Made by a program: the position numbers and the translations under genes. A stretch of DNA of 64,000 nucleotides from Paenibacillus pedocola (GTDB taxonomy: Bacteria; Bacillota; Bacilli; Paenibacillales; Paenibacillaceae), in NCBI RefSeq assembly GCF_031599675.1, contig NZ_CP134223.1, forward strand, positions 2,418,001 to 2,482,000. The letters run 5' to 3'. Positions 59,486-64,000 of this stretch are shown here, in pieces; positions within the stretch are counted from its first letter, which is position 1, and each line of letters opens with the position of its first letter. The notes below the pieces were generated by a model. That model worked only from the letters and a program-made list of their open reading frames with translations, did not search any database and was not told the origin of the DNA.

Positions 59486-60730
59486 ATGAAAAGGCTAAGT
59501 AAACTATTATTATGCGCGGCAATAACAATAGGCGGATATACAGCACTTCCCGCACAGCCTACACAGGCTGCGGCAGGCAGTGTGAGCATTATGCTCGACG
59601 GTTATCCGCTGCCGTTTCCGGTTCCGCCCGCGGTGATGAACGGGACAACAATGGTGCCGTTCCGTGCTATCTCTGAAGCGCTCGGCATTCAGGTGAAGTG
59701 GGATCAGGCCGCCAAGAAAATTACCGCCACCAAAAGTGACACAGCAGGTTCCAAGGTGGTCGTTCTTACACTCGGCAGCGCAAAGGCAGCAGTGAATGGA
59801 GCGGTCGTCCAGCTGGCTGTTCCGCCGCAAAATATCCGCGGGACAACGATGATTCCGCTCAGCTTCTTCGGGCAGCAGTTCGGGGCAGGAGTAGGCTGGA
59901 ATCAGGCAACTAAGACTGTATCGATTACCTCACCCAAGAAGGATATGTACACGCTGGGCTTCTATGCACAGAAGTCGTACAGTGAGGTGTCGCTGATTCC
60001 GGATTTTAATGCGATTGCCTTCGGCTGGAGCCGGATCGACCGCAGCGGCCAGTTCACGACGACCAGCACGGATTTCTGGTGGCCGAAGGCCGACGGTGAT
60101 GTCACGCCGGAATCTATTGTTCAGAACGCCGCTGCCGGAGGAACTGCTCCTTATTTGATGGTTTATTCAGGTGACAAGGAGCTGGAACTGACCAAAAATC
60201 TGGAGGATCCGGCGCTGCAGCAGCAGACCATATCAGGTATCGTCTCGCTGGCTACAGAGAAAGGCTTTCAGGGCATCGGGCTGGATTTGGAGGGGCTCGG
60301 GCTGACCGGGGACAAGAAAACCGTACAGGGCCAATTCAATACATTCGTGAAGAACTTGGCGGCAGCGGCTAGGCCGGCCGGCCTCAAGCTGACTGTTATT
60401 CTGCCCCCGCTGAACGGCTCTTTTAAAGGGTATGACTACAAGACCTTGGCTTCGCTTGCTGATGATCTGGTCATTATGGCCTACGCCTATGAGGACGAAT
60501 CCAAGCCGGAGCCGCTGAACATGGTGGATCAAGGCATCCGTCTGGCACTGGAGCAGGTTAGTAAAGACAAGCTGATCCTCGGCATCTCCGTATACAGCGA
60601 GGATGAAACCTCTGTGAATGCCAAGATCGGGCTGGCCAAACGGTACGGGCTTAAAGGAATAGCGATCTGGCGTCTGGGCCTAATTGGACAGCCGGTATGG
60701 AACGAAATGGGCAAATCCGTGGAATTATAA
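59486..60730 (+). CDS. Secreted CAO-N-like/GH18-type glycosidase-like protein
   Basis: About 414 residues. The start at 59486 is chosen because ACGGAG lies 9 nt upstream and a signal peptide (KRLSKLLL, cleavage near TQAAAG) follows immediately. An upstream ATG at 59426 would add 20 hydrophilic residues. Residues about 33-148 form a copper-amine-oxidase-N-like domain (MVPFRAISEALGIQVKWD and MIPLSFFGQQFGAGVGW). Residues 155-414 form a TIM-barrel GH18 domain (MYTLGFYAQKSY, GIGLDLEGLGL near 265 as the DxxDxE-type strand, LVIMAYAYEDES near 330, GLKGIAIWRLGL near 395). It may act on peptidoglycan or chitin-like polymers, as the related spore SleL/YaaH proteins do. The catalytic motif is partly variant, so activity is uncertain. 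Confidence 0.78.
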   Translation: MKRLSKLLLCAAITIGGYTALPAQPTQAAAGSVSIMLDGYPLPFPVPPAVMNGTTMVPFRAISEALGIQVKWDQAAKKITATKSDTAGSKVVVLTLGSAKAAVNGAVVQLAVPPQNIRGTTMIPLSFFGQQFGAGVGWNQATKTVSITSPKKDMYTLGFYAQKSYSEVSLIPDFNAIAFGWSRIDRSGQFTTTSTDFWWPKADGDVTPESIVQNAAAGGTAPYLMVYSGDKELELTKNLEDPALQQQTISGIVSLATEKGFQGIGLDLEGLGLTGDKKTVQGQFNTFVKNLAAAARPAGLKLTVILPPLNGSFKGYDYKTLASLADDLVIMAYAYEDESKPEPLNMVDQGIRLALEQVSKDKLILGISVYSEDETSVNAKIGLAKRYGLKGIAIWRLGLIGQPVWNEMGKSVEL

Positions 60731-60749
60731 AATATAGTATTATTGAGGG

Positions 60750-60775
60750 GCAGCCCGCGGGCTGCTTCTTTTTTT
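60750..60775 (+). terminator. Terminator after the GH18-like gene
   Basis: The palindrome GCAGCCCGCGGGCTGC (60750-60765) is followed by TTCTTTTTTT. Confidence 0.85.
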
Positions 60776-60900
60776 GTGCTCAGACGGTTCTAAACAGGCC
60801 CATTACAACAAAAGTCACATTAACCTGCGCCTGAAACCTTTATAATTTTTAAGGTTGACCCTAAAGCAGAATATCTTATTTTTCAGGAGGACTATAGAGC

Positions 60901-61854
60901 ATGAGCATTAAATATAAAGCACTGGAGCTTGATAAACCGCTGACTTACGAGCTGGAGGGCCTTGAGGTCGGAGTAACTTCAAACTGCAATTTCCGCTGTG
61001 ATTACTGCTGCGCATACAATAGAAATGACGGGCAGAGCATTAACGGCAAGGAGGTTATCCGCATCTTGGAGGAGCTTCCGGGACTTAAGCGCGTCCGGTT
61101 ATCCGGCGGCGAGGTGACGCTGAAATTCGAGGACTGTGTGGAGATTGTGTCCTATTGCTCCTCACGCGGGATTCAGACCCAGTTGAACTCTAACGGCAGT
61201 CTGCTGAATCCGGCCCGGATTCAGGAGCTGGTAACGGCCGGGCTGACTACCATACATATTTCGTTTAATTTTACGACCGCTGAGGCGTTCTCGAACTACT
61301 ATAATATTCATCCCAGTGTCTATGACAAAATTAGAGAGAACATCACCATGTTTGCCAAAACAGACGTGAATGTGGTACTGGAAACCCTGCTGTTCAATGA
61401 AACGCAGGATAATATGCAGGAAATCAGCGACCATGTCTATGCAATGGGTGTACGGACGCATGAGATTCAGAACAGTATTATTATGGGTCATACCGGCTGG
61501 AAGGCGATCGCCGCACAGGAGCAATTGAAGAATGCCGTTGCGGAGCTGATTGCAAACCGTAAAGAGGATACTACACTTTACTTCACTTGTATGGACCGGT
61601 TTATGGATAAGCTGGGTTTTGCGGAGCAGCCGGGCGTGTATTTCCCGCACTGCATTGAAGGCAAAAAACAGCTGCACCTGCACGGCAATGGCGACATCCT
61701 GATTTCCGAGCTGTGTCATCCGGTCATCATCGGCAATATCTATAACGGAACCTCGCTGAATGAGCTGTACACCAACATGCCGGCACCGCTTTCGCAATTT
61801 TTGGAGAAGCTGCCTTGCCCGGCACTGGATGCTCTATTCCCGCAAGAAGGTTAA
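60901..61854 (+). CDS. Radical SAM protein, MoaA/SPASM-like, substrate unknown
   Basis: A 317-residue radical S-adenosylmethionine enzyme. The CxxxCxxC cluster site is SNCNFRCDYC, with Cys 29, 33 and 36 and an extra Cys directly after. VRLSGGEVTLK near 60-70 is the SAM-binding GGE region, and QLNSNGSLL near 100 matches the MoaA-like NG strand. The C-terminal part has Cys residues in FTCMDRF, FPHCIEG and SELCHPV, which could bind an auxiliary cluster (twitch/SPASM type). The absence of other moa genes nearby speaks against molybdopterin synthesis. AGGAGG precedes the ATG and a TATAAT lies at 60841. It is a lone gene between terminators, so its substrate peptide or metabolite is not visible. 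Confidence 0.8.
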   Translation: MSIKYKALELDKPLTYELEGLEVGVTSNCNFRCDYCCAYNRNDGQSINGKEVIRILEELPGLKRVRLSGGEVTLKFEDCVEIVSYCSSRGIQTQLNSNGSLLNPARIQELVTAGLTTIHISFNFTTAEAFSNYYNIHPSVYDKIRENITMFAKTDVNVVLETLLFNETQDNMQEISDHVYAMGVRTHEIQNSIIMGHTGWKAIAAQEQLKNAVAELIANRKEDTTLYFTCMDRFMDKLGFAEQPGVYFPHCIEGKKQLHLHGNGDILISELCHPVIIGNIYNGTSLNELYTNMPAPLSQFLEKLPCPALDALFPQEG

Positions 61855-61885
61855 GCGTTCGAATTCACATCCGCTATTACACAAG

Positions 61886-61915
61886 GGCCGCGGCGATTCT
61901 GCCGTGGTCTTTTTT
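61886..61915 (+). terminator. Terminator after the radical SAM gene
   Basis: GGCCGCGGC (61886-61894) pairs with GCCGTGGTC (61901-61909) with G-U pairs, followed by TTTTTT. Confidence 0.8.
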
Positions 61916-62050
61916 GAATTATAAGCAAGCCCTGAACGTGAGAGATACTTCTGTAATAATTTCCGCTCAAACTGAAAATTTTCATGTATAATCATCAGCA
62001 TGTTCATTTAACCGGACGATTGTAACTTTATGCTTGGGGAGGATTTCAAG

Positions 62051-63061
62051 ATGATTTACGGGTTTTTACTATTGCTGCTGGCCTGCTTTTTCCAGGGGAG
62101 CTTCGGACTGGGGATGAAGAAATATCAGCCCTTCTCCTGGGAGGCGTTCTGGGCGATCTTTTCCGTTGTTGGCATCCTGCTTATACCGGCGGTCTGGACG
62201 TGGATCGAAGTGCCTAACTTCGTGGACTATATCCGGCAGACCCCGGCAGATGTACTATGGATAGCCTCCTTCTGCGGCTTTTTATGGGGGATCAGCTCGA
62301 TCATGTTCGGCAAAGCGATTGATTCCATCGGCGTCTCTCTTACATATGGCGTGAATATGGGTATTTCAGCTTCGCTTGGCTCGCTTATTCCCTTATTTAT
62401 CTTCGGTAATATTCCAGCTGCTGCTTCGTTTACAGTGCTTTTGACCGGTGCGGCTATCATGCTGGCCGGCGTCGCGGTGATTACCCAAGCCGGACTGCTG
62501 AAAGAAAAAATGATAACTGCCTCTACATCCGGGACAAGCACCGCTAACGGTCTTACCAGGGGGCTGATCATTGCTTCCGTTGCCGGTCTAGGCTCGGCAG
62601 CGATGAATATCGGCTTCTCCTATGCGAATCAGACGGTGGATATTGCGGTTGCTGACGGAACTGCCAAAATCAGCGCCAGCCTTATTTCCTGGGTAATTAC
62701 CCTCTCCGGCGGCTTCATCGCCAACATTGCCTATGCGCTTATCCTGCTAATCAAGAATCGGACATATAAAGATTATATTGCCAAAGGAGCAGGAACAGCT
62801 TACGCGAAGGCCTTCATTACCGCACTGGTCTGGTTTCTGGCACTTGGCTTCTACGCTAAAGCGACGGCTTTACTCGGGCCACTAGGTTCTGTAGTCGGGT
62901 GGCTTGTTTTTAACGGTTTGGCGTTGATTATCAGTAATGCCTGGGGTCTGAAGGATGGTGAGTGGAAAGGCTTTGCTGCTCCTAAACGGCTGCTGCTGTG
63001 GGGAAATGCGATTCTGATTCTATCGTGGATTGTTGTTGGTATCGCTAATAGCATGGCCTAA
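62051..63061 (+). CDS. RhaT-family sugar/proton symporter
   Basis: A 336-residue integral membrane protein with ten hydrophobic helices in the drug/metabolite transporter superfamily. Length and pattern match L-rhamnose:H+ symporters: GFLLLLLACFFQGSFGLGMK, then SWEAFWAIFSVVG in helix 2 and CGFLWGISSIMFGKAIDSIG near 75. The start at 62051 is chosen because GGGGAGG lies 8 nt upstream; an ATG at 62030 precedes that site. No rhamnose catabolic genes are adjacent, so the transported sugar is uncertain. It is a single gene with its own terminator. Confidence 0.75.
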   Translation: MIYGFLLLLLACFFQGSFGLGMKKYQPFSWEAFWAIFSVVGILLIPAVWTWIEVPNFVDYIRQTPADVLWIASFCGFLWGISSIMFGKAIDSIGVSLTYGVNMGISASLGSLIPLFIFGNIPAAASFTVLLTGAAIMLAGVAVITQAGLLKEKMITASTSGTSTANGLTRGLIIASVAGLGSAAMNIGFSYANQTVDIAVADGTAKISASLISWVITLSGGFIANIAYALILLIKNRTYKDYIAKGAGTAYAKAFITALVWFLALGFYAKATALLGPLGSVVGWLVFNGLALIISNAWGLKDGEWKGFAAPKRLLLWGNAILILSWIVVGIANSMA

Positions 63062-63087
63062 GCTTAGGCTGCCATCGGGTTGACCAT

Positions 63088-63122
63088 AAGTCCCTTTCTC
63101 TTAAGGAGAAGAGGGACTTTTT
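63088..63122 (+). terminator. Terminator after the transporter gene
   Basis: AAGTCCCTTTCTC (63088-63100) pairs with GAGAAGAGGGACTT (63106-63119) with a small bulge, followed by TTTTT. Confidence 0.8.
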
Positions 63123-63227
63123 GCTCTATTTTCCGGGCCGCGGCTTAGGTTTTGTAAACGAAATGTAAAATTAAATCTTAAATTTCGACAAAGTATGATA
63201 TTTTTCACTGAATTTCCCCATGTCATC

Positions 63228-63255
63228 TTAACTATCAACAAAGATAATCCGATAA
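63228..63255 (+). promoter_or_regulatory. Sigma-D (flagellar/chemotaxis) promoter candidate
   Basis: TTAA (63228-63231), a 16-bp spacer and TCCGATAA (63248-63255) resemble the SigD consensus TAAA-N15-GCCGATAA, with seven of eight bases in the -10. Position upstream of a chemoreceptor gene agrees with this. Confidence 0.55.
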
Positions 63256-63331
63256 TAAAATTAAACAATATTACATTATTTAGGGTGTCTAACAAGCAAG
63301 GATTAGATGAGGGCGGAAGGATGTTGAGAAG

Positions 63332-64000
63332 ATGAAGATTCGGATGAAGCTATCAGTTATGATGATCGCTGTTACTATGATTTCAACAGCATTAATGGGG
63401 ATTTTTACGTATAACAAATCTACCAGTACGATTCTCAATCTCACCGATGCCTCTATGGGGCAGGTCAATACCAACAAAGCACAGACGATTGAAGCGATGA
63501 TCGACAAAGAAAAGCGGAGCATTCAGCTGGTAGCCGGGGAAACAGAAATCGCCGAAGTGCTGCTGGAAGAACAATCCGGTGCATTAGCCGCTGGCGATGA
63601 GCTTCAGACCGGAGTTAATACCAAGCTGCAGGCTTTGGTCAAGGATGCAGGCAATCTGGAGCATATGTTTGTGGTCAATATGAAAGGAATCATTGTTGCG
63701 GATAGCGATACCAAACTTGTGGGCACGGATCTCAGTGAACGGAATTATACGATCAATGTCTTGAAGACGGCTGCACCGGTGGTCAGCGAAACACTTAAGT
63801 CCAAGTCTACAGGAGCTTATGTACTTGCTTTTGTGCATCCGGTAACCAGCGGTGGCAAGATGATCGGGTTCGTCGCTTCAGCGGTGAATGCGAACAGTAT
63901 TATCAAGTATCTGGCCGATGCCAAGGTGGCGAATGCGCCTTCCTCCTATGCCTATCTGGTGGATGAGACTGGAAATATACTCTATCATCCGGATGAGGCA
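63332..64000 (+). CDS. Methyl-accepting chemotaxis protein, N-terminal part (cut by the window end)
   Basis: An open frame of 223 codons runs off the window. Residues 1-30 form a transmembrane helix (KLSVMMIAVTMISTALMGIF). The rest is an extracytoplasmic Cache-type sensor: a long first helix (NTNKAQTIEAMIDKEKRSI), then strands such as HMFVVNMKGIIVADSD, GAYVLAFVHPVTSGGKMIGF and YAYLVDETGNILYHP, typical of dCache chemoreceptors. The HAMP and signalling domains would lie beyond the window. The ligand is unknown. An ATG at 63321 ends after four codons, so 63332 is used, with GGAAGG upstream. A SigD-like promoter precedes it. Confidence 0.85.
   Translation, partial: MKIRMKLSVMMIAVTMISTALMGIFTYNKSTSTILNLTDASMGQVNTNKAQTIEAMIDKEKRSIQLVAGETEIAEVLLEEQSGALAAGDELQTGVNTKLQALVKDAGNLEHMFVVNMKGIIVADSDTKLVGTDLSERNYTINVLKTAAPVVSETLKSKSTGAYVLAFVHPVTSGGKMIGFVASAVNANSIIKYLADAKVANAPSSYAYLVDETGNILYHPDEA

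Noticed and set aside
1..64000. tRNA or rRNA genes, prophage or conjugative element
   Set aside because: No tRNA cloverleaf, rRNA stretch, integrase, portal, terminase or conjugation gene was seen on reading both strands by eye. A tRNA search program would settle the RNA part.

Overview
The window looks like a chromosomal segment of a Paenibacillus-type member of the Bacillota. The signs are moderate GC content, strong AGGAGG-type ribosome sites with frequent TTG/GTG starts, several giant SLH-anchored surface proteins, three secreted proteins with copper-amine-oxidase-N-like domains, a GH44 glucanase with a CBM3-like module, and dgk/dck and Btr/Feu-like genes of the Bacillus type. No rRNA, tRNA or CRISPR array was seen.

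Layout. 1-4.8 kb: an iron-siderophore (bacillibactin-like) uptake locus with two Fur boxes, holding an AraC/binding-protein fusion regulator, two FecCD permeases and a trilactone-type esterase. 5-7.7 kb: a two-gene carboxynorspermidine/carboxyspermidine pathway (dehydrogenase, then decarboxylase) behind a long leader with two promoter candidates. 7.9-10.5 kb: an APH-fold kinase and a convergent secreted RCC1-like protein. 10.7-15.1 kb: a membrane histidine kinase and a NarL-type response regulator that overlap tail to tail, an array of GGGTGA half-sites, a cytochrome P450 and an XRE regulator. 15.2-28.4 kb: three exported proteins (GH44 glucanase, a CAO-N-like protein, and a 2659-residue propeller/SLH protein).

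28.5-33.2 kb: dgk-dck, with a 459-bp duplication of the dck 3' end flanking about 2.8 kb of AT-rich foreign-looking DNA. That insert holds a decayed IS5-family element, a small membrane protein, a secreted protein and a membrane-anchored protein. 33.4-56.3 kb: an operon-like run of three giant exported proteins (about 1869, 2578 and 2869 residues) and a trypsin-like serine protease. This is the least explained and most interesting block. 56.4-64 kb: a stand-alone receiver protein, a PatB-like C-S lyase, a nucleoside hydrolase, a MITE-like element, a CAO-N/GH18-like protein, a lone radical SAM protein, a RhaT-family transporter, and the start of a chemoreceptor preceded by a sigma-D-like promoter.

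All functional calls are read from motifs and gene order by eye. No database search was run. Residue positions are approximate.
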